A stretch of DNA of 64,000 nucleotides, from assembly GCF_014697545.1 (NCBI RefSeq), contig NZ_JACJSA010000005.1, forward strand, positions 248,001-312,000. Direction: 5' to 3'. This document shows, piece by piece, positions 47,544 to 58,025 of the stretch. Position numbers and translations under genes: made by a program. Position 1 is the stretch's first letter. Each line of letters starts with the position of its first letter. This stretch comes from Oscillatoria sp. FACHB-1407. Lineage in GTDB: Bacteria > Cyanobacteriota > Cyanobacteriia > Elainellales > Elainellaceae. Below the pieces are notes generated by a model. That model was not told the DNA's origin, did not search any database, and saw only the letters and a list, made by a program, of their open reading frames with translations.

Positions 47544-47749
47544 TAGTGTTCGATGCTCCTTATTATGAGCTTTTTCAAAAAAATAAGCTTATGAGGGTGA
47601 CTCATGATCTCTCAGCACTAAGAGTTACGAAACACCACAGAAATCTACAATTTGTAAATTCCTCTCATTAACCATTTTAGAATGCTCGATTCAATTGGAT
47701 TGACGGTTTTAGGCGATCGCAGGGTGTTGATAACCGGACAAGCAGAAGA

Positions 47750-47805
47750 TGAGAGATGAGAGATAAAGGATGAAAGATGAGGGATAAAGGATGAAAGATG
47801 AGACG
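47750..47805 (+). repeat. Purine-rich degenerate heptad repeat (GATGAAA/GATGAGA)
   Basis: Tandem units such as GATGAGA and GATAAAGGATGAAA form an almost pure-purine tract upstream of ftsH, next to the family V repeat. Confidence 0.6.
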
Positions 47806-47810
47806 GGTGG

Positions 47811-47903
47811 TGTTCCAAACCTGTTGATAACCTCTGTAAGACCCCCTGTAGTCCCCCTTGGTAAGGGGGACGGCGACAGCCGGGGGTTAGTAGCAACAGA
47901 TCT
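47811..47903 (+). repeat. Dispersed repeat family V, copy 2
   Basis: Same sequence as 7643-7736 with few changes (TGTTCCAAACCTGTTGATAA at the left edge; GGACGGCGACAGCCGGGG inside). The stem CCCCCTTGGTAAGGGGG is intact here. Confidence 0.8.
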
Positions 47904-47977
47904 GAAATACTACCAAAGCCTTTTACACCTTCATCTCTGTGTTCTAGCCCTCAGCCTTTATCCTTATATCCCTTTAC

Positions 47978-48175
47978 TCAAACCGTTTCCATCCAGTCAA
48001 ACACCTGATTCAACTGCTCTAAGGTAATCAGCCCATATTGCCAGAGCACCATCGGCAACAAGTTCGATTCAGCTTCCTGATGTCGTAGACCCATAGCGAT
48101 CGCTGACGCAGGTACGGCTAACTCGTTCTTTAAAAAATTGATGAGTAACGCTTGTTTTGTAGATTCGCTGGCCAT
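47978..48175 (-). CDS. DUF2949-family small protein
   Basis: A 65-residue protein with LINFLKNELAVPASAIAMGL and LPMVLWQYGLITLEQLNQVF, the two helical motifs of the cyanobacterial DUF2949 family. No catalytic residues, signal or membrane segment. The family has no assigned role. It stands alone between ftsH and petH. Confidence 0.8.
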   Translation of the reverse strand: MASESTKQALLINFLKNELAVPASAIAMGLRHQEAESNLLPMVLWQYGLITLEQLNQVFDWMETV

Positions 48176-48297
48176 AACATCAAGTCCTAAGATAAATGAT
48201 GTGTTTGTAAAGTTTTGTATTAATTTCTCAGTTTACATTACGGTGATTATAACGAGAAGAGGCATTTTCGGGAATTGACCTTAAGTCTTAGCTGAAT

Positions 48298-48334
48298 AAA
48301 AAGATCCCCGATTTCTCAAAGGAAATCGGGGATC
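48298..48334 (-). terminator. Intrinsic terminator of petH
   Basis: Thirteen-bp perfect stem GATCCCCGATTTC / GAAATCGGGGATC (48303-48315, 48322-48334); on the minus strand it is followed by TTTTT. It starts 25 bases after the petH stop. Confidence 0.85.
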
Positions 48335-48358
48335 TGATAGATATATCTCGTTTAATGA

Positions 48359-50198
<1,840 letters not shown>

Positions 50199-51206
50199 AT
50201 GACCAGTCAGCCAGATCGTGTGGTTCTAATTGGGGTTGCCGGGGATTCCGGCTGCGGTAAATCAACATTCCTACGCCGTTTGGCTGATTTGTTTGGGGAA
50301 GAGTTGATGACGGTGATTTGCCTAGACGATTACCACAGTCTGGACCGCAAACAACGGAAAGTAGCGGGTGTAACGGCACTGAACCCTCAAGCAAATAACT
50401 TTGATTTGATGTATGAGCAAATCAAAGCACTGAAAGAAGGAAACGTCATTGATAAGCCGATTTACAATCACGAAACCGGGATGATTGATCCCCCTGAAAA
50501 GGTTCACCCTAACCGGATTGTGGTAATCGAGGGCTTGCATCCGATGTATGACGAACGGGTGCGATCGCTCCTTGACTTCAGCGTCTACCTGGATATCGAC
50601 GACGAGGTGAAGATCGCCTGGAAGATCCAGCGTGACATGGCTGAGCGTGGTCACACCTACGAAGACGTATTGGCATCGATCAATGCGCGTCGTCCTGACT
50701 TCATGGCATACATTGACCCACAAAAGCAACATGCTGATGTGGTGATTCAGATTCTGCCCACCAAACTGATCAAAGACGACAAAGAGCGCAAGGTGTTGCG
50801 CGTTCGTCTGATCCAAAAAGATGGGATCGAAGGATTTGAACCTGTTTACCTGTTTGATGAAGGCTCCACAATTGACTGGATTCCTTGTGGTCGCAAACTA
50901 ACCTGCTCGTGGCCCGGAATTCGGATGTTCTATGGACCTGACACCTACATGGGTAACAGTGTTTCTATGCTAGAAGTCGATGGTCAGTTTGATAAGCTCG
51001 AAGAGTTAATCTACATTGAGAGCCACTTGAGCAATACCTCGACCAAGTACTACGGTGAGATGACTGAGTTGCTGTTAAAGCACCGTGAATATCCCGGTTC
51101 TAACAATGGTAGTGGTCTGTTCCAGGTATTAGTTGGCTTAAAGATGCGAGCTACCTATGAAAAATTAGTGGGTGCAGTTCCTGCGGTAGCCGCTGCTTCT
51201 AACTAA
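50199..51206 (+). CDS. prk: Phosphoribulokinase
   Basis: A 335-residue kinase making ribulose-1,5-bisphosphate from ribulose-5-phosphate and ATP, the step before Rubisco. Walker A GDSGCGKST at 15-23 includes the regulatory Cys19 and a second Cys lies in VICLDDYHSL about 20 residues on, the redox pair that thioredoxin and CP12 control in cyanobacteria. The conserved VVIEGLHPMYDERVR and PDTYMGNSVSMLEVDGQ-type motifs are present. Cytosolic. Length matches cyanobacterial PRK. Followed by a strong terminator. Confidence 0.98.
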   Translation: MTSQPDRVVLIGVAGDSGCGKSTFLRRLADLFGEELMTVICLDDYHSLDRKQRKVAGVTALNPQANNFDLMYEQIKALKEGNVIDKPIYNHETGMIDPPEKVHPNRIVVIEGLHPMYDERVRSLLDFSVYLDIDDEVKIAWKIQRDMAERGHTYEDVLASINARRPDFMAYIDPQKQHADVVIQILPTKLIKDDKERKVLRVRLIQKDGIEGFEPVYLFDEGSTIDWIPCGRKLTCSWPGIRMFYGPDTYMGNSVSMLEVDGQFDKLEELIYIESHLSNTSTKYYGEMTELLLKHREYPGSNNGSGLFQVLVGLKMRATYEKLVGAVPAVAAASN

Positions 51207-51230
51207 TCGTTTGCTTCTTGTTAACTTTCA

Positions 51231-51261
51231 GATCCCCGGAATCTTCGAGATTCCGGGGATC
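51231..51261 (+). terminator. Intrinsic terminator of prk
   Basis: Thirteen-bp perfect stem GATCCCCGGAATC / GATTCCGGGGATC with loop TTCGA, 24 bases past the stop, then TAGTGTTTG. Tail is only weakly T-rich. Confidence 0.75.
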
Positions 51262-51290
51262 TAGTGTTTGTGCATGACGAGGAATGAACA

Positions 51291-51914
51291 ATGTCGATCG
51301 CAGAAACCCTATGGCAAGCCAATCATGATCTGGCGATCGCCTCTCTTAAAACGGCGTTCGTCCAGGGGATTGGCGACGGAACGTTGCCCCGCGAAAAATT
51401 TGCCTACTATGTAGGGCAAGATGCCTTCTTTTTAGAAGCCTTTGCCCGTGCTTACAGCATTGCTGCTGCAAAAGCCCCCGATTGGGAGGGGTTTGGTGTG
51501 TTCCATCAGCTTGCCGAAGGGGTCTTACAAGAGTTGCGTCTGCACCAGAGTTATGCCGATCAGTGGGGGGTAAAGATTCAGGCTGTAACGCCTGGAGTTG
51601 TGACTCGCCGCTATACCGACTTTTTACTGGCGATCGCCTGGAGTCAGGATGTGGGTGTGACCACAGTAGCAATGTTGCCCTGTATGCGTCTGTATGCTTT
51701 TTTGGGACAGGAGTTAGCAAAGCCCGAAATTCCCAATCACCAATACTCCGATTGGATTCGGACTTACAGTAGTGCAGAGTTTGAGCCATTAGTACAACAG
51801 TTGGCTCAACTGGCAGAGCGTTACACCACTGCGAATACACTGGCAAATTCTACGTATCGTTATGCGATGGAATGCGAACGGGATTTCTTTGATGCAGCGT
51901 GGGAGTTAGGTTAA
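51291..51914 (+). CDS. tenA: TenA-family protein (thiaminase II / aminopyrimidine salvage type)
   Basis: A 207-residue all-helical protein of the TenA/THI-4 family. The active-site Cys131 is in AMLPCMRLYAFLG, with conserved FAYYVGQDAFFLEAFARAY near residues 37-55 (Asp44 lines the substrate pocket in homologues) and Glu in the C-terminal ECERDFFDAAWELG. TenA enzymes hydrolyse degraded thiamin pyrimidines for salvage. No thiamin genes or TPP riboswitch are seen nearby, so the link to thiamin rests on family only. Confidence 0.88.
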   Translation: MSIAETLWQANHDLAIASLKTAFVQGIGDGTLPREKFAYYVGQDAFFLEAFARAYSIAAAKAPDWEGFGVFHQLAEGVLQELRLHQSYADQWGVKIQAVTPGVVTRRYTDFLLAIAWSQDVGVTTVAMLPCMRLYAFLGQELAKPEIPNHQYSDWIRTYSSAEFEPLVQQLAQLAERYTTANTLANSTYRYAMECERDFFDAAWELG

Positions 51915-51930
51915 CGTCAGTTCGGTTTAA

Positions 51931-52021
51931 GGAGATTTCTGAGAAAGAATTTACCAGTCGATTTCTGGTAGGGGCGTTTCGCGAAACGCCTTTACAGGTA
52001 TTTTGTTTCCTGGAAATCTCC
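51931..52021 (+). mobile_element. 91-bp palindromic MITE (family II), copy B
   Basis: Same ends (GGAGATTTC / GAAATCTCC) and core palindrome as copy A. Flanks TAA left and CAA right. It begins 17 bases after the tenA-like stop. Confidence 0.8.
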
Positions 52022-52029
52022 CAAAAGCC

Positions 52030-52340
52030 CGGCGACTGAATTGGCGGCTATTGGAGCGAAGCCCGCGTAGCTTTGACTGCGAGGTTAAATCGGTGGCGAC
52101 CCCTGCTACGCGACGGTCTTTTTGACCCAGTCGGAATCGGTCTGCCCTTCTCTCAACATACAAGGCGGACTGAGGTTTGAACCTGCGTAGGCATGTTTTG
52201 TTCTGGTAGCGTTCGGCTGAGGCTCACGCCGAAGTCTGCGGTTTTAACCGTCAATCCCCTAACCGTCAGATGCACCCCTGACATGGGGAAAGCTTCCTGA
52301 CTCACCTCCACCCCATCAAATGTGACTACGGTTTTAACCG
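52030..52340 (-). repeat. Composite repeat: family III copy plus family I fragment
   Basis: On the minus strand, 52338-52288 resembles the second half of family I (GACTCACCTCCACCCCATCA on the plus strand), followed by a family III copy with GGTTAAAACCGCAGACT and the CTTGTATGTTGAGAGAAGG stretch also found at 10440-10500. Extra segments (about 52080-52110, 52175-52230) not in the other copies suggest insertions or another related repeat. Confidence 0.6.
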
Positions 52341-52369
52341 CCAAAATTCTGGTTCCGAACTTGTCCTCA

Positions 52370-52822
52370 TCAATAAGCTGGGCTGGCTAACCAGGAAATC
52401 GCCGCTCCCAGCAATGACCCGGCAAAGACTTGAACCGGGGTATGTCCGAGCAATTCCTTCAGGCGATCTTCGTTAATTGAGCTATCGTGAAACAGTTCAT
52501 CGACGATCTGGTTCAGCAGTCGTGCTTGCTTGCCAGCCGCTTGCCGGACACCCGCCGCATCATACATAACGATTACCGCAAAAATGATGGCGATCGCAAA
52601 CTCTGAGGTTTCCCAACCTACAGTTTGCCCGACACCAAAGGCAAGAGAAGTCACCAACGCCGAATGGGCACTGGGCATTCCTCCCGTCTCAACCAGGGTA
52701 CGAAAGTTAACCTTGCCATGACGGACTAATTCAACGACGACTTTGAGAACCTGAGCAATAATACAGGCAATCAATGCAACCAAAAGGACATGGTTGTCGA
52801 GGATATGGCTAATGTCCTGCAT
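52370..52822 (-). CDS. Divergent PAP2-family membrane protein
   Basis: A 150-residue membrane protein of the DUF212/YuiD type (divergent PAP2, acid-phosphatase/vanadium-haloperoxidase related). The conserved GGMPSAHSALVTSLAFGVG and AVIVMYDAAGVRQAAGKQA motifs are present; the SAH triplet matches the phosphatase active-site region. Three or four hydrophobic helices. It follows crtE by 15 bases on the same strand and may act on prenyl diphosphates or lipids; that link is inferred from adjacency only. Confidence 0.88.
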   Translation of the reverse strand: MQDISHILDNHVLLVALIACIIAQVLKVVVELVRHGKVNFRTLVETGGMPSAHSALVTSLAFGVGQTVGWETSEFAIAIIFAVIVMYDAAGVRQAAGKQARLLNQIVDELFHDSSINEDRLKELLGHTPVQVFAGSLLGAAISWLASPAY

Positions 52823-52837
52823 AGGAGTTGTTTGTTT

Positions 52838-53776
52838 TTAATGGGTGCGAGCGGTAATAAAGTCAGCGATCGCCATGAGTGGGAGAGCTTTGTCTCCAAA
52901 CCCCTCTAACTGTGCTTTTGCATCGGTCACTAGCTGATTTGCCTGACGTTTTGATTCATCAATGCCCCAAAAGCTCGGATAGGTCGCTTTCTGCGCTTGC
53001 AGGTCTTTACCAGCCGTCTTTCCTAGCTCTTCCTGGGTTGCCGTAATATCCAACACATCATCCACAATTTGAAAGGCAAGTCCAATATCTTGAGCGTAAG
53101 CCGACAGGCGTTGTTGGTCTAACTCCGATGCTCCGGCTAGAATTGCCCCACACACCACCGAAGCCTCCAACAGTGCCCCCGTTTTGTGACGATGAATAAA
53201 ATTAAGCGTCTCCAGCGACACATTCGGATTGCCTTCAGAGTCTAAGTCAACGACCTGACCACCGACTAACCCGGCAGCACCAACCGCTTTACCCAGGTGA
53301 GCAATCACCTTGAGAACGCGATCGGCAGGTACTCCACGCGTTTGAGCCGCGATGAATTCAAACGCATACGCCAACAAGCCGTCCCCTGCCAGAATTGCGA
53401 TATCTTCCCCATAGACCTTGTGGTTCGTAAGCTTGCCACGACGATAGTCATCATTGTCCATAGCAGGCAAATCATCGTGGATCAACGACATCGTATGAAT
53501 CATCTCCAGCGCACAGGCAGTCGGCAGTGCCATCTCAGTGGTGCCACCCACCAACTCACAAGTCGCCAGACAAAGGATGGGGCGTAGTCGCTTGCCACCC
53601 GCCAATAAGGAATAGCGCATTGACTCATAAATCTTGTCAGGATAGACGATCGCAATCGACTGGTCTAAAGCTGACTCTACTGTGACTTGACGCTGGGCAA
53701 GATAGGTTGACAGGTCAAACGTTGACACTGAGGGTATTGAGTCTGTTACTGCTGTTCCTTGATGCTGTGTCGTCAT
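52838..53776 (-). CDS. crtE: Geranylgeranyl/farnesyl diphosphate synthase
   Basis: A 312-residue trans-prenyltransferase. The first Asp-rich motif is DDLPAMD at 101-107, preceded by MSLIH, and the second is DDVLD near 241. It condenses isopentenyl diphosphate units to GGPP for chlorophyll phytyl chains, carotenoids and quinones. GGPP rather than FPP product is usual for the cyanobacterial protein of this length with Met-Ser before the first motif. Lies between folD and the PAP2-like gene on one strand. Confidence 0.95.
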   Translation of the reverse strand: MTTQHQGTAVTDSIPSVSTFDLSTYLAQRQVTVESALDQSIAIVYPDKIYESMRYSLLAGGKRLRPILCLATCELVGGTTEMALPTACALEMIHTMSLIHDDLPAMDNDDYRRGKLTNHKVYGEDIAILAGDGLLAYAFEFIAAQTRGVPADRVLKVIAHLGKAVGAAGLVGGQVVDLDSEGNPNVSLETLNFIHRHKTGALLEASVVCGAILAGASELDQQRLSAYAQDIGLAFQIVDDVLDITATQEELGKTAGKDLQAQKATYPSFWGIDESKRQANQLVTDAKAQLEGFGDKALPLMAIADFITARTH

Positions 53777-53878
53777 ATCCTCACCACTATTTCAAACTCT
53801 GCTTCAAACTCTGCGCTTCGGGTTAACCAAGACAAGCGGCTGCAAATCGCTTTATAAGTTTCCATAATCGCATGTCTG

Positions 53879-54736
53879 CTACAGCCGTTGACGATAACTC
53901 CACACTGTATTGTGTAACAGCATGGTTACAGTCATCGGCCCAACTCCACCTGGAACTGGAGTAATCCATCGCGCCACAGCTTTGACCGCATCAAAATCAA
54001 CATCACCTACCAAACGGCTGCCCTGCTCCTCACTCAGCCGATTGGTGCCAACATCAATCACCGCTGCACCAGGTTTCACCATATCAACAGTCACTAACCC
54101 AGGACGCCCTGCGGCAGCTACTAAAATATCGGCAGTTCGAGTAATACTTCCTAAGTCAGGAGTCCGAGAGTGAGCAATGGTCACCGTCGCATCCGCGGCT
54201 AGCAGCATCATAGCTAGAGGCTTACCCACCAAGCTGCTACGCCCAATGATAACAGCCTGTTTCCCTGACGTCTCAATGTTGTATTCCTTGAGCAAGCGCA
54301 TCACCCCTGCCGGGGTACAACTCCGCAGCCCTTGCTCTCCTCGCAACAATCGCCCCATGTTGAGCGGGTGTAAGCCATCTGCATCCTTATCTGGATCAAT
54401 GTGGTTAAGCAATACGGATGCGTCTAGATGATCGGGAAGGGGCAACTGCACTAAGATGCCATCGACGTTGTCGTTGTGATTAAGATCAGAGATGACCTGT
54501 TTCAACTCGGCTTCACTGGTCATTGTGGGGAAATGTTGTCCAAACGAGTTGATACCGACTTTGGCACAGGCTCGCTCCTTATTTCTTACATACGTCAAGC
54601 TTGCAGGATTATCCCCTACCATCAACACTGCCAACCCTGGAGGACGACCCATCTTGGGCCCCAGAGTCTGAACCTGCTCCAGTAGACCCGCCTGAATTTT
54701 TTGAGCAAGCCCCTTGCCATCAAGAATGTCAGCCAT
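53879..54736 (-). CDS. folD: Bifunctional methylenetetrahydrofolate dehydrogenase/cyclohydrolase
   Basis: A 285-residue enzyme of one-carbon metabolism interconverting 5,10-methylene-, methenyl- and 10-formyl-THF with NADP. Conserved motifs: [18 protein letters not shown] (with the catalytic Lys), [28 protein letters not shown] (dinucleotide binding) and the C-terminal [15 protein letters not shown]. Cytosolic. Length typical. It lies upstream of crtE with a 102-base gap. Confidence 0.97.
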   Translation of the reverse strand: MADILDGKGLAQKIQAGLLEQVQTLGPKMGRPPGLAVLMVGDNPASLTYVRNKERACAKVGINSFGQHFPTMTSEAELKQVISDLNHNDNVDGILVQLPLPDHLDASVLLNHIDPDKDADGLHPLNMGRLLRGEQGLRSCTPAGVMRLLKEYNIETSGKQAVIIGRSSLVGKPLAMMLLAADATVTIAHSRTPDLGSITRTADILVAAAGRPGLVTVDMVKPGAAVIDVGTNRLSEEQGSRLVGDVDFDAVKAVARWITPVPGGVGPMTVTMLLHNTVWSYRQRL

Positions 54737-54931
54737 GTCAGAATCAACCTCAGTTCAAAGAAAAACGGTCTAGTCTTGAATGTTTTTGAATTACAAATAT
54801 GCCCAATCTGGTAGTAGGTTAATCACTCAACGCTGTCCTAGCTGAGAGTAGGGCGAATCAAACCACAGAAATCAGCAGTAAATCTTGAATAAAGAAATAC
54901 AAATCATTATTAAAGCAAGCTTGGGAGTGTA

Positions 54932-55315
54932 ATGGTAAGAGATAAACTTCAGCAGTTCAGTAGACTACTAATCGTGGTGGGACTATGCGGTTGTAGTCAG
55001 CTAAATTTTGGGGCGTTGGGGTTGCAATTGCCGGGAAGTGTTAAGCCAATTCGCGATCTGCACAGTGAACCCAATGTCGATTCGGTTGTTTCTCTGCGGG
55101 GGCAAGTGGGCGATCGCATTCCTCTGATCGAAGCTCAAGTTTATCAATTGCGGGATCAGACTGGCACAGTTTGGGTGCTAACTACTAATCCCATCGATCA
55201 ATCAGGTGGCACAGTTGCAATCCGGGGACAGGTTCGCTTCCAAAGTATTCCCTTAGCAGGACGGGAGCAGGGGGAAGTTTACATTGAGGAGATTGAGCGG
55301 TGGGTAGAGGAATAG
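54932..55315 (+). CDS. Small putative lipoprotein with OB-like fold
   Basis: A 127-residue protein. A basic N-terminus and hydrophobic segment (LLIVVGLCGC) end at Cys21, a possible lipobox although Cys rather than Ala/Ser stands at -2. The mature part has VVSLRGQVGDRIPLIEAQVYQLRDQTGTVWVLT and IRGQV, given here in shortened form, resembling OB-fold domains of periplasmic BOF/DUF3127 kind. Function unknown. A purine-rich tract follows its stop. Confidence 0.65.
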   Translation: MVRDKLQQFSRLLIVVGLCGCSQLNFGALGLQLPGSVKPIRDLHSEPNVDSVVSLRGQVGDRIPLIEAQVYQLRDQTGTVWVLTTNPIDQSGGTVAIRGQVRFQSIPLAGREQGEVYIEEIERWVEE

Positions 55316-55380
55316 GGAGGAGAGATAAAAATGAAAAGAGAAGAGGGAAAAGGAAAGAAAGAAGAGGGAAACCGTAAAAA
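55313..55380 (+). repeat. Purine-rich tract
   Basis: An almost pure purine stretch of GAGGAGAGATAAAAATGAAAAG type directly after the lipoprotein gene, similar in composition to those at 13075 and 47750. Confidence 0.55.
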
Positions 55381-55525
55381 ATTGGGAGGATGCTGGTAGG
55401 GTGCTGATGGCGTCGGTGCAACCTGTCTGGCAAAATGCCTGACTGTTCACTGTTGCCCACCGTCTCCCAATCATTGACGATAAACCTGCGACGATTACCA
55501 CTGCCCTGACTTTTTCTGTTTGACT

Positions 55526-55954
55526 ATGCAAAAGCCAATTGAGGTGGCGATCGCCATTTTGCACCAAGACAACCAATTTCTGATGCAGCTCCGCGACAAC
55601 ATTCCAGGGATCATTTACCCAGGACACTGGGGCTTTTTTGGAGGTCACCTTGATCCCGGTGAGACTCCAGACACAGCTATTTGGAGAGAGTTAGCCGAAG
55701 AAATTGAATACACTCCGCCAGATCTGGCAAAATTCAAGACGTATGATACGGATGAAGTGATTCGTCATGTCTATGTTGCACCATTGGTGGTGGCAGTGGA
55801 TGCACTGCACTTACACGAAGGCTGGGATTTGGGCTTGTTGTCAGTTGAGGACATCCATCGAGGCGATCGCTATTCTGCTAAAGCCAACCAGGTCTGCCCC
55901 CTGGGGAAACCTCATCAACAAATCCTGTTAGATTTTATGGCTCAGAGCCTTTAA
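55526..55954 (+). CDS. Nudix hydrolase
   Basis: A 142-residue Nudix-fold hydrolase. The Nudix box is GHLDPGETPDTAIWRELAEEIEY, seen here as GHLDPGE followed by RELAEE; the Gly usually found after EEx is Glu in this protein. The N-terminal strand VAIAILHQDNQFLMQLRDN resembles MutT-type substrates (nucleoside di/triphosphates), but the exact substrate is unknown. ATG at 55526 is chosen over a TTG two codons earlier. Confidence 0.87.
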   Translation: MQKPIEVAIAILHQDNQFLMQLRDNIPGIIYPGHWGFFGGHLDPGETPDTAIWRELAEEIEYTPPDLAKFKTYDTDEVIRHVYVAPLVVAVDALHLHEGWDLGLLSVEDIHRGDRYSAKANQVCPLGKPHQQILLDFMAQSL

Positions 55955-56035
55955 ATGATACAAATGTACTATTATTTAGTAGGCAAATGGCTCATCCCCC
56001 AAATGAGCTGATCTAACCCCAAAACGCTTGATTCT

Positions 56036-56785
56036 GTGAAACATCCTCAGACTAAATCCATTGTCAAAGCGGACTACCGAGTTCGAGTCAGCCCCCGTGC
56101 CAAACACGTCTGCATCAAAGTTACCCATGCAGGCGATGTAGAGGTCGTCGTACCCAAGGGGTTTGATCAGCGGCACATCCCGGAAATCGTACAGCGGAGG
56201 CACGATTGGATTGCCAAGACGATTCAACGCATCGAAGCCGAGCGGCAGGGATTGCGTGCGGAAACAGATGGTGCTCTTCCACAAGTCATCGCCCTGCGAT
56301 CGCTCCCCGAAGAGTGGAATGTCGTTTATCGACCCACCTCTGACCCCCACCTCAAAGTGGTACTCGCCATTTCCCATCAACTGGTGCTCCAAGGGCAAAC
56401 TCAGCAACCAGAGCTATGTCAGCAAGCCTTAAGACGGTGGCTACAACGCAAAGCCCACCTGCATTTAGCTCCCTGGTTAGAGCAAGTCAGTGAACAGCTT
56501 GCTCTACCCTTTTCAACAGTGTCAGTGCGAGGACAAAAGACCCGGTGGGCAAGCTGTTCTAACCGAAAATCCATCAGCCTCAATTACAAATTGCTGTTCC
56601 TGCCACCTCATCTGGTGCGCTATGTGCTGATCCACGAATTGTGCCATACCGTACATCTCAACCATTCATCTGCCTTTTGGGCATTGGTTGAGGAAAAAGA
56701 ACCAAACTATAAAAACCTGGACTCTGAGCTTCGTACAGCCTGGCGTTACGTGCCGCAATGGGTTGAACAATCCCCAGATTATTAA
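56036..56785 (+). CDS. YgjP-like (DUF45) zinc metallopeptidase
   Basis: A 249-residue protein of the YgjP/WLM-related M48-like family. The zinc motif HELCH starts at His200 with the downstream NHSSAFWALVEEKEPNY, typical of the family, and the preceding SISLNYKLLFLPPHLVRYVL strand-helix is conserved. No membrane segment or signal peptide. Substrates are unknown. The start is GTG at 56036. Confidence 0.92.
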   Translation: MKHPQTKSIVKADYRVRVSPRAKHVCIKVTHAGDVEVVVPKGFDQRHIPEIVQRRHDWIAKTIQRIEAERQGLRAETDGALPQVIALRSLPEEWNVVYRPTSDPHLKVVLAISHQLVLQGQTQQPELCQQALRRWLQRKAHLHLAPWLEQVSEQLALPFSTVSVRGQKTRWASCSNRKSISLNYKLLFLPPHLVRYVLIHELCHTVHLNHSSAFWALVEEKEPNYKNLDSELRTAWRYVPQWVEQSPDY

Positions 56786-56845
56786 ATTTTGTCAGTATTA
56801 AATTTTGTCAATTGTCAAGAGAAAAGTAAAACAGTAAAATAGGAT

Positions 56846-56880
56846 ACAGAAATGGGAATTAAAAATTCCCTCGTTTCTGT
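56846..56880 (+). terminator. Hairpin terminator after the YgjP-like gene
   Basis: ACAGAAA-T-GGGAATT (56846-56860) pairs with AATTCCC-TCG-TTTCTGT (56864-56880), loop AAA. Placed 60 bases past the stop. Confidence 0.6.
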
Positions 56881-57048
56881 TGAAGTTGTTGGTCATCAGG
56901 CGATGACCTACAGAGAACCTGCTTTGCATTGTCAGGCTCTGTCAAATCTGGGTCGCTGAATGACATTGCTCAACTGCTCAGAGACGCAGTGTAATTCTTG
57001 TTTGTATTGCGCTGACGGCTTATTTGTTCTCATTTAGGAGAGGGTTAT

Positions 57049-57477
57049 ATGAAACTTAGATATCGTGGTGCAGAGTACGACTACGAGCCAACCCCAGTTG
57101 ATATGGCTGAAACTGGTATCACAGGTCAATATCGGGGTCGGACGTTCAACTTTGCTTATCCCAGACACATTCCTGTGCCTCAACCCACAGGGGACTACAA
57201 ATACCGTGGCGTGACGTATCACAGAACAGCCAATGGCACGATTGAGCCTGTTTCTGCTCCCGTTGCTGCACCTGCAACCCCCGCTGTGCAAACTCCCACA
57301 GGCGTTACTTACCGCTCTGTAGCTGCCTCCAGACATGCCCTGATGCAAGAAGTCGCAGGCAAACACCGTGAAAACATTCACCGCCGCTTGCAACATCGCC
57401 TCGAAGTCGCTAGAGCCAAAGGTGATCAACTGCTGATCAACGAGCTAGAGCGAGAGATGCAATACACGGCTCGCTAA
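57049..57477 (+). CDS. DUF4278 protein
   Basis: A 142-residue protein with two copies of the short beta motif of DUF4278: LRYRGAEYDYEP at the N-terminus and KYRGVTYHR near 50, each followed by a loop, then a Pro/Ala-rich linker and a C-terminal helix with charged residues. GGAGAGGG stands upstream of the ATG. DUF4278 is widespread in cyanobacteria and has no assigned function; some members are induced by stress in published surveys, which is not evidence about this gene. Confidence 0.85.
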   Translation: MKLRYRGAEYDYEPTPVDMAETGITGQYRGRTFNFAYPRHIPVPQPTGDYKYRGVTYHRTANGTIEPVSAPVAAPATPAVQTPTGVTYRSVAASRHALMQEVAGKHRENIHRRLQHRLEVARAKGDQLLINELEREMQYTAR

Positions 57478-57506
57478 CCCCCCAGCTTCAAGGACTTTCC
57501 AATACT

Positions 57507-57564
57507 CATCATGTCTGGGGGAAAACATGATGACATCAGTAGGGGCACTGGCTGTCGTGCCCCT
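57507..57564 (+). terminator. Two consecutive hairpins after the DUF4278 gene
   Basis: CATCATGT/ACATGATG (57507-57532) and AGGGGCAC/GTGCCCCT (57541-57564) follow the stop by 30-65 bases. No T-run; they may end the transcript or mark a dispersed repeat. Confidence 0.45.
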
Positions 57565-57617
57565 ATTGCTTATGTGCGACACTGGATGGGGAAACGTTGG
57601 TTTAAGCCCATATCATC

Positions 57618-58025
57618 ATGACTGCCACACTTAAAGAATTTTTAGAAGCCTGTAACACCCTGGGCACCCTGCGCATGATCGTCACTAGCAGTGCTGCTGT
57701 TTTAGAGGTGAAAGGGGTGATCGAAAAGCTCTTTTACGCCGAGCTACCAAAAGGCAAATACGCCAACATGCACCAGGAAGGGTTTGAGTTTCATCTGAAT
57801 ATGGACAAGATTACTCAGGTGAAATTTGAAACTGGGGAGGCAAAGCGAGGTAACTTCACGACCTATGCCATTCGCTTGCTGGATGAAACGTCAGAACCAG
57901 CCATGAGCCTCTTCTTACAGTGGGGCAAACCGGGGGAATATGCACCGGGGCAAGTGGAAGCATGGCACGCCTTAAAGGAGCAATACGGTGAAGTCTGGCA
58001 ACCTGCTCCTGTTGAAACGCTATGA
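57618..58025 (+). CDS. ChuX/HutX-like heme-carrier family protein
   Basis: A 135-residue protein resembling one half of the HemS/ChuX fold (cytosolic heme-binding carriers): IVTSSAAVLEVKGVIEKLFYA and ANMHQEGFEFHLNMDKITQVKF fit the first and second beta-sheet motifs. It has two His in useful positions (His in NMHQEGFEFH), the usual heme ligands being uncertain. It overlaps the start of the next gene by four bases (ATGA), indicating coupling. Heme binding is inferred and needs direct proof. Confidence 0.6.
   Translation: MTATLKEFLEACNTLGTLRMIVTSSAAVLEVKGVIEKLFYAELPKGKYANMHQEGFEFHLNMDKITQVKFETGEAKRGNFTTYAIRLLDETSEPAMSLFLQWGKPGEYAPGQVEAWHALKEQYGEVWQPAPVETL

Noticed and set aside
51207..51290. 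A TPP riboswitch before the tenA-like gene
   Set aside because: The 84-base gap is taken up by the prk terminator and shows no THI-box sequence.
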